From Eubacterium sp. An11 (GTDB taxonomy: Bacteria; Bacillota; Clostridia; Lachnospirales; Lachnospiraceae): a stretch of 64,000 bases of DNA. The translations under genes and the position numbers were made by a program. The stretch lies in NCBI RefSeq assembly GCF_002161065.1, contig NZ_NFLV01000006.1, positions 62,001-126,000 on the forward strand, read 5' to 3'. Below are positions 18,150-26,438 of this stretch, one piece after another (positions within the stretch are counted from its first letter, which is position 1; each line of letters opens with the position of its first letter). The notes under the pieces are model-generated. The model searched no databases, was not told where the DNA came from, and was given only the letters and a program-made list of their open reading frames with translations.

Positions 18150-19193
18150 TTATTCTTGATCTTCAACTCTGTCATAAAACAGTTGTATCACTGTATCCGC
18201 CAGACTGTTCTGGTCCACGGTAAATTCATTAAAGCCCGTCTTTCCCTCGCCGTTGGTTCCCTGGATCTCCAGAGGTTCCTGTTCCTCTGCATTGACCAGA
18301 GACGCTGCCAGCTTGATGAAATCATTGCGGGAAAGATCCGTCACCATATACGGTTCCAGGGCGTCATAAATATCCAGGGCAAAAGCGCTGTCCGCCTGGC
18401 ATTTCTCCGCAAGCTCCGCCTTGAGGGCAGATAAATACTGCGACTGCCGGCGCATACGCCCTTCATTGCTTCCGTCACCCACATTCATCCTGCCCCGGAC
18501 ATAATGCATGGCCTGCTCATCGGTAAGGGTCACTGTTTCACCCATTTTTAACGTCGGATCTTCTTTTGAAAAATCATCCTCCACCGTGACGGTCACTCCG
18601 CCGACCAGATGATTGAGCACCTCAATGGCATCCATATTCAGTGAGGCGTATCCATCCACAGGCTGCCCGTACAGCAGTCCGGAAACGGCGTCCACCGTAT
18701 TCTCACAGCTGGTCTCCATACCGTCGCCGGTGGCATGGGCCAGGGAGATCTGCATATAAGTCGTGGCCAGATAGGTACCGTCCGTATCCAGAGACTTGAC
18801 ATCGGTCATGGTATCCCGGTTGATGGGCAGCCTGGTATAAGTATTGTCATCCTCATTGAGCACCAGCAGCTGCAGAGTGTCGCACTGTCCCGTGCCGTCG
18901 TACTCTTCCGCAGCTTCTGCCTCACCCCGGGAATCCAGCCCCATAAACAGATATGTCTTAATATTCTTCTTAGGCGTGCACTGTACACCGTTGATATCCA
19001 CAGTCTCTTCCTGCGGCTGCGGCTCCACCGCCGCCTGCTGCGTACTCTCCGCCGGCACTTCCTGATGATCAATGGTCCGGGAGGCAATGCCCACCGCCGC
19101 TGCCACCACGATAACAGCAATGAAAAGCGGGATCAGCTTCCGCAGCGCCCGGCTCCTGTCCATGGTCGTCCTTCCGTTTTTATTCTCATTCAT
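18150..19193 (-). CDS. LytR-CpsA-Psr (LCP) family glycopolymer ligase
   Basis: LCP enzymes transfer undecaprenyl-pyrophosphate-linked glycopolymers to peptidoglycan outside the cell. The 347-residue protein has one N-terminal membrane helix (about 20-38) and the LCP domain, with YLFMGLDSRG, the phosphate-contacting arginine of LPINRDTMTDV and HYVRGRMNVGDGS (RGR motif). The ATG is preceded by GGAGG in the short gap after the 40-residue peptide gene. Position between the phosphatase and the Wzz/BY-kinase pair implies it anchors the polysaccharide made by this region. Confidence 0.9.
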   Translation of the reverse strand: MNENKNGRTTMDRSRALRKLIPLFIAVIVVAAAVGIASRTIDHQEVPAESTQQAAVEPQPQEETVDINGVQCTPKKNIKTYLFMGLDSRGEAEAAEEYDGTGQCDTLQLLVLNEDDNTYTRLPINRDTMTDVKSLDTDGTYLATTYMQISLAHATGDGMETSCENTVDAVSGLLYGQPVDGYASLNMDAIEVLNHLVGGVTVTVEDDFSKEDPTLKMGETVTLTDEQAMHYVRGRMNVGDGSNEGRMRRQSQYLSALKAELAEKCQADSAFALDIYDALEPYMVTDLSRNDFIKLAASLVNAEEQEPLEIQGTNGEGKTGFNEFTVDQNSLADTVIQLFYDRVEDQE

Positions 19194-19214
19194 AGCTTCC
19201 GCTTTCCTCCCGCA

Positions 19215-19337
19215 TTACTGCATGATACTCTGGAGAAGCGCTGCCCCGCCTTCCGGATACATGCTCTCACAAATCATCAGGGCCACAAGGACCACAAACA
19301 AAACGGCACATACAATGTATGTAATCTTCTCAGACAT
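19215..19337 (-). CDS. 40-residue single-pass membrane peptide in the polysaccharide operon
   Basis: An ATG at 19337 with AGGAGGAG at nine bases opens a 40-codon frame ending TAA at 19215. The peptide starts MSEKITYIVCAVLFVVLVAL and continues as one hydrophobic helix followed by a short outside tail with GGAALLQ. It overlaps the end of the PHP phosphatase gene by eight bases and ends 21 bases before the LCP gene, so the coding order is continuous. A strong ribosome site, the tight packing and the single-helix profile support translation. No known family is recognised; a small regulator or stabiliser of the export complex is a guess. Confidence 0.75.
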   Translation of the reverse strand: MSEKITYIVCAVLFVVLVALMICESMYPEGGAALLQSIMQ

Positions 19338-20049
19338 CTGTCTCTCCTCCTATCCGAAGCAGCCTGCTGCCTCTGTCATCCATAGCATTTATAAACGCTT
19401 TTCCAAGCTTTTTCTCAAGTACTGCTCTGCCCTTTCCCAGATTCGGCTCCCGCCGCTCCACTCTGTGGCAGTCACTTCCCAGGAAATGTGCCTGTCCCTT
19501 TTCAAACAGCTTGATCAGCGGACGGCGCCTGCGCCAGCCAAGAAGGCTCTCCGCATTGATCTGCACATACAGGGGCATCTCCAGCAGCTCTTCTATCCAT
19601 TTTTTATTCTCGGACATCCCCATATAACGCTCCAGATGAGCGAGGATCACCTGAAACTCTCTCTTTCTGATCAATGTCTCCACTTCCCGGATATCCGATC
19701 TGTTCCACGGACCAAAAGGCATTTCCAGCAAAAGTGCCCGGCTCCCCTCAATGGTGAGATCATCCAAACGATCCGCCCGGCTCATGCCTGAGAAAAAGGC
19801 TACTTCTGCCCCCAGCCTCAGCTCCGGGCCAAAATCCTTTTTCACAGCCGCCAGCCTCTCATAGGCTCTCTGCCTTCTGGCCAGAAAATCTTCGATTCTG
19901 TGCCTGGAAGCATAAAAATGAGACGTTGCCAACATGACATCTACTCCCTGTTCTGATGCCATTCTTAACATCTCCATCGACATCTCTGTATTTTTGCTTC
20001 CGTCATCTATACCCGGAAGAATATGGGAATGAAAATCAATTACCGCCAC
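19330..20049 (-). CDS. PHP-family protein-tyrosine phosphatase (CpsB/YwqE type)
   Basis: Manganese-dependent phosphatase that removes phosphate from the BY-kinase of polysaccharide loci. The 239-residue protein starts near VIDFHSHILPGIDDGS (first metal His pair). It also has MLATSHFYASRH, RLGAEVAFF, VILAHLERY and FLGSDCH, which supply the remaining metal ligands of the PHP fold. The GTG at 20049 is chosen because the metal motif normally begins within a few residues of the N-terminus; the frame extends 17 codons further upstream without a ribosome site. It opens the export-control operon. Confidence 0.9.
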   Translation of the reverse strand: MAVIDFHSHILPGIDDGSKNTEMSMEMLRMASEQGVDVMLATSHFYASRHRIEDFLARRQRAYERLAAVKKDFGPELRLGAEVAFFSGMSRADRLDDLTIEGSRALLLEMPFGPWNRSDIREVETLIRKREFQVILAHLERYMGMSENKKWIEELLEMPLYVQINAESLLGWRRRRPLIKLFEKGQAHFLGSDCHRVERREPNLGKGRAVLEKKLGKAFINAMDDRGSRLLRIGGETDV

Positions 20050-20144
20050 AGCACATCCTGTCCTTTCTCCATTCCGTTCTATACCATTACATCTTAGCAT
20101 GGATCCTGCTGAAATATATTACAGATTTTCAAAATTGCTAATCT

Positions 20145-20173
20145 ATTTTACAATTTTTTAATGTAAAAAACAA
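20145..20173 (-). promoter_or_regulatory. Putative promoter of the polysaccharide export-control operon
   Basis: Minus-strand TTGTTT (20173-20168) and TAAAAT (20150-20145) are 17 bases apart, about 100 bases upstream of the PHP phosphatase start. Confidence 0.45.
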
Positions 20174-20236
20174 GTTATATGACATAAAAAGCAGGAATTC
20201 TGTCATTTCTTTCACTCTTTTTACCGTTTCCGGTTC

Positions 20237-21142
20237 CTACAAAAGCAGAATACTCCATAACGGAGTGGTGATCAGAGAAGCTGCCGTGGAAAAAACAACC
20301 AGTTTTACAGCAAATTCTGAATCCCCGTCATACTGCGCTGCAAGAATCGTTGTGGTGGCTCCTGCCGGCATGGCGGCAAGCAGCACGCTGACTCCCATGA
20401 CCAGACTGTCCAGATGCAGCAGCCGGCATGGCACCCATACCAGAAACGGAATGATCACCAGTCTCAAAACTGTGTAAAACAAGATATCCTTATCCAGCAG
20501 CGTCTTTGGATCCGCATCAGCCAGAATCATTCCGATGACCATCATGGACACTGCCGTGTTGCAGTCTCCCACCGCCGAAATCACATCGTTGGCAAAGGCC
20601 GGCGGCCGCAGCCCGGTCAGCATCAAAAACAGACCGATGATACAGGCCAGGATACAGGGATGTGTCATCACCTTCTTGATCAGCGCCTTTTTGCTGGGTG
20701 CCTCCGTAAATACCGTAATGCCCTCTGACCACATCATCACCCGCTGAGGGATCAGATACACGGACGCCAAAGTCAGTCCCATGGAACCAAACACTCCCTC
20801 CGCCAGCGGATTACCCATGAAACCGGCATTGGAACAGATGGTCCCATACCGCAGACATTTCCGCCGTCCTTCGGTGGTATTCCGGAACAACAGATGTCCA
20901 AGAAGCACGCATCCTGCCTGAATGATCAGGGAAATGATAAAAATACCCGCAAAGTCCGTCGCGATATCCATGGAAAACTTCACCATAAACGACTCAATGA
21001 TATTGCAGGGAAGAATCAGATTAACTACCAGATCTGTAAGATTCTTCTGTCCGGCAGTTCCCACCATCCCAATCTTTTTGACAATCAGTCCAATGGCAAT
21101 CAACGAAAAGATCATCAGCTGCAAATCAATTAATTCTTCCAT
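20237..21142 (-). CDS. AEC-family transporter (auxin efflux carrier/malonate type)
   Basis: The 301-residue protein has about ten hydrophobic helices with the family pattern: a first helix followed by VVNLILPCNIIESFM, the broken helix GTICSNAGFMGNPLAEGVFGSMG in the middle, and AAMPAGATTTILAAQYDGD near the C-terminus. AEC proteins move organic acids or other small anions; the substrate cannot be told from sequence. It stands alone on the minus strand with its own ribosome site, divergent from the Spo0A-like gene, so the 476-base spacer holds both promoters. Confidence 0.88.
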   Translation of the reverse strand: MEELIDLQLMIFSLIAIGLIVKKIGMVGTAGQKNLTDLVVNLILPCNIIESFMVKFSMDIATDFAGIFIISLIIQAGCVLLGHLLFRNTTEGRRKCLRYGTICSNAGFMGNPLAEGVFGSMGLTLASVYLIPQRVMMWSEGITVFTEAPSKKALIKKVMTHPCILACIIGLFLMLTGLRPPAFANDVISAVGDCNTAVSMMVIGMILADADPKTLLDKDILFYTVLRLVIIPFLVWVPCRLLHLDSLVMGVSVLLAAMPAGATTTILAAQYDGDSEFAVKLVVFSTAASLITTPLWSILLL

Positions 21143-21277
21143 CTTCGTGTCTCCACTCCTTTCCCCCAGAATTCTCCGAAAACGGAATCCTGGTTCACTG
21201 GTGTCTCATATGCAGGTCTGTCCGGGAAAAGTCATAAAAGAGCCGTTTTTACGGAAGCCCGTATACCACAGCTCGCA

Positions 21278-21285
21278 TCGACAAA
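21278..21285. promoter_or_regulatory. 0A-box-like site
   Basis: The reverse complement reads TTTGTCGA, matching the core of the Spo0A recognition box (TTTGTCRAA). Two further partial matches, TTGTCAAAA at 21449 and TGTCGA at 21490, occur in the same intergenic region upstream of a gene for a Spo0A-type DNA-binding domain. Confidence 0.4.
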
Positions 21286-21618
21286 TTCCACCTTATGATA
21301 GCACATTCCGTATTGTTTGTAACCTGTTTATTATCTTATAATTTTTTCCATAATGCTTAAAAAAGGAAAGCGCCGTCATGTGCACATTTGTTCCCCTCTG
21401 CTTTTACCACCTTCTCCAAATTCACGTCTGTTCCTGAGGTATACTTCCTTGTCAAAAAACGGAAGCAAAGATAAAATTTTCATATATCATGTCGAGTGCA
21501 GGAGGTTTTTCCGCCAATATATTTTTTCGCTAACATCTGCGCTGTTTCCGGGTCTTTCCGGGCCACAGGATCTGCGCTTTCTAAAAGATGCCCGAACAAT
21601 TGGAAGGGAGGAACAAAA

Positions 21619-22032
21619 ATGATATCCACTGATATAAACTATTCTCCTGCGGCAGTCCGGCGTCTTCTTCTGAATCTTGGCGCCACGCCGCGGTATATCG
21701 GCTTTGACTATGTGATCCACGCGATCAATCTTTCTATGGAAAACAGTCAGTACCTGCTTTCTGTGACCAAAGAACTGTACCCGGATGTGGCAAAAAAATA
21801 TCACACAACCATATACTCGGTGGAACGGGATATCCGCACCGTTATCACCGCTATCTGGAAGAGGAATCCCGGTCTGCTGAGCCAGATTGCCGGTTATCCT
21901 CTGGAAAAGAAGCCAACCGTGGGAGAATTTATTGCCATTATGAGAGAATATCTTTTATACCATCAGGAGACAGAGCATCTGCAGTGTCCCAAAGAATCAT
22001 CCTTTTGCAGCAGGAACACTGCCCGGCTGTAG
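21619..22032 (+). CDS. Stand-alone Spo0A C-terminal (DNA-binding) domain protein
   Basis: The 137-residue product corresponds to the effector half of Spo0A without the phosphorylatable receiver domain. Residues about 10-105 follow Spo0A_C closely: LLLNLGATPRYIGFDYVIHA, then TKELYPDVAKKYHTTIYSVE (recognition helix region) and ERDIRTVITAIW. KPTVGEFIAIM lies near the end. The ATG at 21619 has GGGAGG seven bases upstream; the open frame extends 41 codons further but starts without a ribosome site. It would bind 0A-like boxes constitutively or compete with Spo0A. It has a C-terminal tail of about 25 residues with two Cys. A terminator follows 80 bases downstream. Confidence 0.88.
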   Translation: MISTDINYSPAAVRRLLLNLGATPRYIGFDYVIHAINLSMENSQYLLSVTKELYPDVAKKYHTTIYSVERDIRTVITAIWKRNPGLLSQIAGYPLEKKPTVGEFIAIMREYLLYHQETEHLQCPKESSFCSRNTARL

Positions 22033-22112
22033 GCTGCTCTGAAAGGATCCTCCTCAACGACTCGTCACATTTTCAAAAGGAAATCCTTCCAAACAGGATT
22101 CTCCTTCCAAAC

Positions 22113-22180
22113 AAAAAATGACATCCATGGATACCCGGCAGTTTCCCGGACATTTTCCCATGGATGTCATTTTTTGTTAT
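22113..22180. terminator. Bidirectional Rho-independent terminator
   Basis: An 18-base perfect inverted repeat (22113-22130 with 22158-22175), AAAAAA at one end and TTTTTT at the other, separates the convergent Spo0A-like and small conserved genes. Confidence 0.9.
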
Positions 22181-22509
22181 TATTCTTTTTTGGTTATGAT
22201 CCCAAAATAAAGAAACAAGGGATACAGGTAAGAAGCGCCGAATACTCCCAGCTTTTTAGGTCCGTCCACCACTTTCAGCGCCAGGGCTTTCCGAAGAGCC
22301 ACTTCCACAGTCACACGGGTAATGGTCTTTTCCTTCCTGCTGATTTTTATTTCATGCCCCTTCACCGTATAGCAGAATTCACAATTTCTCACAGTATAAA
22401 ACGGCCGGTTCTGGCAGACGATGATCATCTCCCAGACCGCTTCGCTCCGGGCAGGGAAATCACCGGCCGCCTGAAACCGCTGCCGCTGTTTCCAAAGAGC
22501 CGCCTCCAT
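22180..22509 (-). CDS. Conserved clostridial small protein of unknown function
   Basis: The 109-residue frame begins three bases after the citrate synthase stop and ends at the terminator. The middle and end (CQNRPFYTVRNCEFCYTVKG, SRKEKTITRVTVEVALRKAL, KLGVFGASYLYPLFLYFGII) resemble a small protein I recall from many Lachnospiraceae, which favours a real gene. The ribosome site is poor (GGAAGA eleven bases upstream), so translation may depend on coupling with citrate synthase; the first 25 residues are the least certain. No function is known. GASYLYPLFLYFGI is conserved and hydrophobic, perhaps a binding surface. Confidence 0.7.
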   Translation of the reverse strand: MEAALWKQRQRFQAAGDFPARSEAVWEMIIVCQNRPFYTVRNCEFCYTVKGHEIKISRKEKTITRVTVEVALRKALALKVVDGPKKLGVFGASYLYPLFLYFGIITKKE

Positions 22510-22512
22510 CCT

Positions 22513-23892
22513 TTATCGTTCTTCCAGAGGCACATACTTCGTATGATGTCCCACATATTTATAAGCCGGACGGATGATCTTTCCGGCGTTAATGAGCTCT
22601 TCCAGGCGATGCGCACTCCAGCCAGGCATACGGGCAATGGCAAAGAGCGGTGTAAACAATTCCTGCGGGATTCCAAGCATGGTATACACAAACCCACTGT
22701 AGAAATCCACATTGGCGCAGACCGGCTTAAAGGTATTTCTATGGGCCGGAATCAGTTTTTTCGCAGTTCTCTCGATCAGATCATAGAGAGCAAACTCTTC
22801 CATCCTTCCCTTTTCTTCCGCCAGAGAGCGGGCAAACTTCTTTAAAATAATCTCGCGGGGATCCGACAGGGTGTAGACCGCATGACCCATGCCGTAGATC
22901 AGACCCGAACGGTCAAAAGCCTTCTTATCAAGAATCTTCTGCAGATAATCGGACACTTCTCCCTCATTGCTCCAGTCCTTCACATTTTCTTTGATGTCAT
23001 CAAACATCCTCTGTGCCTTCAGGTTGGCGCCGCCGTGCCGCGGTCCCTTCAGGGAACCGATGGAAGCCGCCACGGAAGAATAGGTATCCGTTCCCGATGA
23101 AGATACCACCCTCGTGGTAAAAGAAGAATTGTTTCCGCCGCCGTGTTCCGCATGGAGAATCAGGGCGATATCAAGAACTCTGGCCTCCAGCTCCGTATAT
23201 TGTCTGTCCGGCCGGAGCATGAGAAGAATGTTCTCCGCCAGAGACAGTCCCTTTTCCGGATTACGGATGAACAGAGTCTCATCCAGACGAAAATGGCGGT
23301 AAGCATGATAAGAATAAACCGCGATGAGCGGCAGCTTGGCGATCAAATCCATGGACTGGCGCAGTACATTTCTCGGGGAAATGTTCTCCGGATCTTCATC
23401 ATATGTATATAACGTCAGCACACATCGCTGCATGGCATTCATGATATTCTGATTGGAAGCCTTCATGATCACATCACGGACAAAGCGGTTGCTCAGACTT
23501 TCCAGCTCAAACATCACGTCCTGGAAACGTTCCATCTCTTTCTTATCCGGCAGTTTTCCGAACATCAGCAGATAGATGGCTTCCTCAAAACCATACCTGC
23601 GTCCCTTCATACCTGCCACCAGATCACAGATATCAATTCCCTGATAATACAGATGTCCTTCAGAAGGAATCTTCCGCCCGCCCACCAGGTCATATCCGCT
23701 GACATCAGAAATCTCTGTGAGGCCGGTCAGCACACCTTTACCGTTGGCATCACGCAGACCTCTTTTCACGTCATACTCCAGATAGAGATTCGGATCGATT
23801 CTGTGGCTGTGCATCAGCTCATCTTCCAGAATATCCATATCGACCTTTAATTCCTCTATGTCCTCCATCTTCATGTTTTCCTGTTTCGGCAT
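22513..23892 (-). CDS. gltA: Citrate synthase
   Basis: Condenses oxaloacetate and acetyl-CoA to citrate, the first step of the oxidative arm leading to 2-oxoglutarate and glutamate. The 459-residue protein shows EGHLYYQGIDICDLV, LHAEHGGGNNSSFTTRVVSSS (first catalytic His), GSLKGPRHGGAN and IYGMGHAVYTLSDPRE (second catalytic His), and VCANVDFYSGFVY (catalytic Asp). It has about 45 extra N-terminal residues typical of clostridial forms. AGGAGGG stands six bases before the ATG. A small conserved gene follows directly. The link to gltBD elsewhere in the window is metabolic, not positional. Confidence 0.95.
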   Translation of the reverse strand: MPKQENMKMEDIEELKVDMDILEDELMHSHRIDPNLYLEYDVKRGLRDANGKGVLTGLTEISDVSGYDLVGGRKIPSEGHLYYQGIDICDLVAGMKGRRYGFEEAIYLLMFGKLPDKKEMERFQDVMFELESLSNRFVRDVIMKASNQNIMNAMQRCVLTLYTYDEDPENISPRNVLRQSMDLIAKLPLIAVYSYHAYRHFRLDETLFIRNPEKGLSLAENILLMLRPDRQYTELEARVLDIALILHAEHGGGNNSSFTTRVVSSSGTDTYSSVAASIGSLKGPRHGGANLKAQRMFDDIKENVKDWSNEGEVSDYLQKILDKKAFDRSGLIYGMGHAVYTLSDPREIILKKFARSLAEEKGRMEEFALYDLIERTAKKLIPAHRNTFKPVCANVDFYSGFVYTMLGIPQELFTPLFAIARMPGWSAHRLEELINAGKIIRPAYKYVGHHTKYVPLEER

Positions 23893-23958
23893 ATCTATCC
23901 CTCCTGACTCAATAAGAAAGAATCCTGCTCTGCAGGACTCCTCGCAATTGGTGTTACT

Positions 23959-23990
23959 ATTATATTACATAACTATGAATAATAATTCAA
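23959..23990 (-). promoter_or_regulatory. Putative promoter of citrate synthase
   Basis: Minus-strand TTGAAT (23990-23985) is followed after 17 bases by TAATAT, which overlaps an exact TATAAT (23964-23959). A small hairpin with the arms GTCCTGC/GCAGGA lies in the leader. Confidence 0.45.
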
Positions 23991-24092
23991 GGCATTTTTC
24001 ATTTTTCCACAGTTTTTTCACAAGATTTGAATGATTATTCACGTTTTTTGCATTTTTTCATGATTTTCTTTCAACTTTTTTATGTTCAGCCT

Positions 24093-25448
24093 TCATTTTG
24101 AAAGTGGAAACGGCAGATAACAGAACAATTCAAAGTCTCCCTCCCCCTCATAGATCTCCATATTTCCGCCGTATCTGAGAACGCTTTCCTCAATACTTCT
24201 GAGACCATATCCATGTTTCTTCCGGTCTCCCTTTGTGGTTCCCGGCAGTACGCTGTTCTTCGCTGCGGCAGTGTTTTTGTTCTCCGCAGGTTGTTTTCCC
24301 TTTGCCATGCGCACTCCCCCTGATACTGCCGTTTTTTTGCCTGTCCGGCCGGCTTCACATGGATTTATGATCTTCAACGCCAGCATTCCTTTTCCCGCCC
24401 GGCCCTGCAGGGTGATTTTTCGCTCTTTTTCCGGAAGCTTCACGCAGGCTTCCGCCGCATTGTCAAGCCCATTGGCAAAAATCGCACAGATGTCCGCCTT
24501 CTCAAAGGGCAGTTCCTCCGGAATATCCAGCTTTATCTCCCAGGAAATGTGCTGCTGCCTTAAAAATGTCTCTTTGACAGACAATACGGCATTGACCGTG
24601 GAATCCCCACAATAATTTAAAGTCTTCGTCACCGCGCTGCCTGCCAGAAGTTCTTCAATGTATCGCTGCCGTTCCTCTTCCGGCAGAGCGGAAAGCGTCT
24701 GCAGGTGATTAGCCATATCGTGCCGGAGCCTGCGGATCTCAAAATGCTGCTGTTCCATGGATTCATAATATTTCTGATTCATCCGCGCATACATGGCTTC
24801 CTGCTCAAGCTTCCGCTGGCGCACCAGCACACGGATGGCCCAGAGCAGCCCCACAAACGCCACAAGGGACAGACAGAGCACCGCAAAATGCAGACGCAGA
24901 TCCAGCCGCCCCGGTTCCCACCGCTCATCAGACAGCAGGACCGTGCTCAGCACATTTCCCACCGGAACCATGGTAAGAAGCAGGATCAGCCGCCACATGC
25001 CCGGAGCCAGATCCTCATCCTTCTCCGGCGCCGCCAGCCGTGTTATCACATAAAATAAAAACGCAAATATCACTCTTGGCAATAAAAAATACTCCGGATG
25101 ATTGCGGATAAAATTATCCACAATGGCATTCCAGGCAAACATAGTGCTGCCAAAAAGCAGCCCCATACAGAGCTTCTTCCAGCCGCTGTCCTCACAGCAG
25201 ACCCATATGATAAGAAGGATCACAAGAAAAGTCGGCGGCAGATTGGCCAGATCACCAATGTAAACCACCGTGCCGCCGGCTAAAAATCCCAGAACCACCA
25301 GCAGCACAACACTCCACCAGCATTTCTTTATCCGAAACAGATTCCACATTGAACCCGCAATAAAAACAGCAACTACAAACATTCCCGTCCACTGCCAGAA
25401 TGTTGGCATTAAAACCAGATCATATATATGGGACACTATCATCTCCAT
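24093..25448 (-). CDS. LytS/AgrC-like sensor histidine kinase (GHKL)
   Basis: The 451-residue protein has six or so N-terminal membrane helices (about 1-215), a coiled linker and a GHKL kinase domain. The phospho-acceptor is in RLRHDMANHLQTL and the N-box in FANGLDNAAEAC. The G-box region is GYGLRSIEESVLRYGG. This is the 10TM/AgrC-type sensor that pairs with LytTR regulators. Between the N-box and G-box is an unusual low-complexity insertion rich in Lys, Ala, Asn and Thr (about residues 365-410), probably an extended ATP lid. It follows the regulator gene by six bases and ends without a clear terminator. Confidence 0.9.
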   Translation of the reverse strand: MEMIVSHIYDLVLMPTFWQWTGMFVVAVFIAGSMWNLFRIKKCWWSVVLLVVLGFLAGGTVVYIGDLANLPPTFLVILLIIWVCCEDSGWKKLCMGLLFGSTMFAWNAIVDNFIRNHPEYFLLPRVIFAFLFYVITRLAAPEKDEDLAPGMWRLILLLTMVPVGNVLSTVLLSDERWEPGRLDLRLHFAVLCLSLVAFVGLLWAIRVLVRQRKLEQEAMYARMNQKYYESMEQQHFEIRRLRHDMANHLQTLSALPEEERQRYIEELLAGSAVTKTLNYCGDSTVNAVLSVKETFLRQQHISWEIKLDIPEELPFEKADICAIFANGLDNAAEACVKLPEKERKITLQGRAGKGMLALKIINPCEAGRTGKKTAVSGGVRMAKGKQPAENKNTAAAKNSVLPGTTKGDRKKHGYGLRSIEESVLRYGGNMEIYEGEGDFELFCYLPFPLSK

Positions 25449-25454
25449 CCTGCG

Positions 25455-26162
25455 TCACCCCTCCAGCATGGCCTTGGCCAGTTTCCCTGCTGCCTTCTCC
25501 CGGAGGGAACGGCTCACCGGTAAAGTGTATTCTCCCACTTCCACAAATGTTTTCCCAATACGGCTGACCGCATTGGCGCTGACAAGATATCTCTGATGGA
25601 TCCGTACAAAGCCTTCCCCCAGCCTCTCTTCCACGGCGTCCAGTTTATCATAAAAGGCGTATTCTCCTGAGGCGGTCACCAGCGTCACCTTTCTCTTTTC
25701 GCTGTAGAAATACAAAATATCCTTATAAGAGAAACGATACGTTCCCTCCGTGTTCCTCACCACAAAGTTCTGCTCATCCGCTCTGTACATTTTTTCCCGG
25801 ACACGTTCAAGCACCGCCGCCAGACGATCCTCTTTCACCGGTTTCATCAGATAATCCAGGGCTCCCACACTATATCCGTCAAACACGTAATCGGCATATC
25901 CTGTCACGAACACAATGAGCAGATTCTCATTGAATTCCCGGATCTTCCTTGCCGTCTCCATGCCATTGAATCCTTCCATCTCCACATCCAGAAATAATAA
26001 GTCAATCTCCCCCGGATGTTTCTCCAGCCAGTTCACCGCACTTTTCCCCGACGAAAAATCATAGACCACCTCTTCGCTTCCTTCCCGGAGCAGCTTTGAA
26101 AGCTGCATCCAGAGGGTATCCCGGGCGCCGGTCTCGTCATCGCAGATGCCTATTCTCAGCAC
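25455..26162 (-). CDS. LytTR-family response regulator
   Basis: The 235-residue protein has a receiver domain (about 1-120; IGICDDE acidic pocket, phospho-acceptor in LLFLDVEM, then VTGYADY and MKPVKEDRL) and a C-terminal LytTR DNA-binding domain (about 135-235; DILYFYSEKRKV, FVRIHQRYLVSANAV). LytTR proteins bind pairs of short direct repeats about 21 bases apart, and such repeats occur upstream of the divergent ABC genes. The GTG at 26162 is favoured since AGGAG lies eight bases upstream and the receiver begins immediately; the open frame extends 31 codons further upstream. Confidence 0.92.
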   Translation of the reverse strand: MLRIGICDDETGARDTLWMQLSKLLREGSEEVVYDFSSGKSAVNWLEKHPGEIDLLFLDVEMEGFNGMETARKIREFNENLLIVFVTGYADYVFDGYSVGALDYLMKPVKEDRLAAVLERVREKMYRADEQNFVVRNTEGTYRFSYKDILYFYSEKRKVTLVTASGEYAFYDKLDAVEERLGEGFVRIHQRYLVSANAVSRIGKTFVEVGEYTLPVSRSLREKAAGKLAKAMLEG

Positions 26163-26269
26163 ACGATCCTCTCCTTTTCTTCCTGATTTCTTCTTTTTTA
26201 TCAGAATATCTTCTCCCGCAGGCAGTGTCAACCCCCGCCGGGAGCATCCCGGCAAAGATCAGCGCCAAA

Positions 26270-26348
26270 CTTTACATCCATCGTACCATTCTTTACATTT
26301 TCTGCAGCGCCTTCCCAAACTTTTCATTACTCTTCCCATTTTTGACAT
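26270..26348 (+). promoter_or_regulatory. Duplicated LytTR-type operator upstream of the ABC operon
   Basis: Four similar octamers occur: CTTTACAT at 26270, CTTTACAT at 26291, CTTTTCAT at 26320 and TTTGACAT at 26341. Each pair is offset by 21 bases and the two pairs by 50 bases. A -10 element TATATT lies at 26378-26383 with no good -35 at the right distance, as expected for an activator-dependent promoter. The ribosome site and ATG of the ABC gene follow at 26425-26439. Confidence 0.6.
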
Positions 26349-26438
26349 GGCAAAATCCGTCCGGATCTGTATCGTGCTATATTGGGAATATCAACAGAGC
26401 GCGATGCGCATACAACGATCAGAAAGGAAGGATACCAT

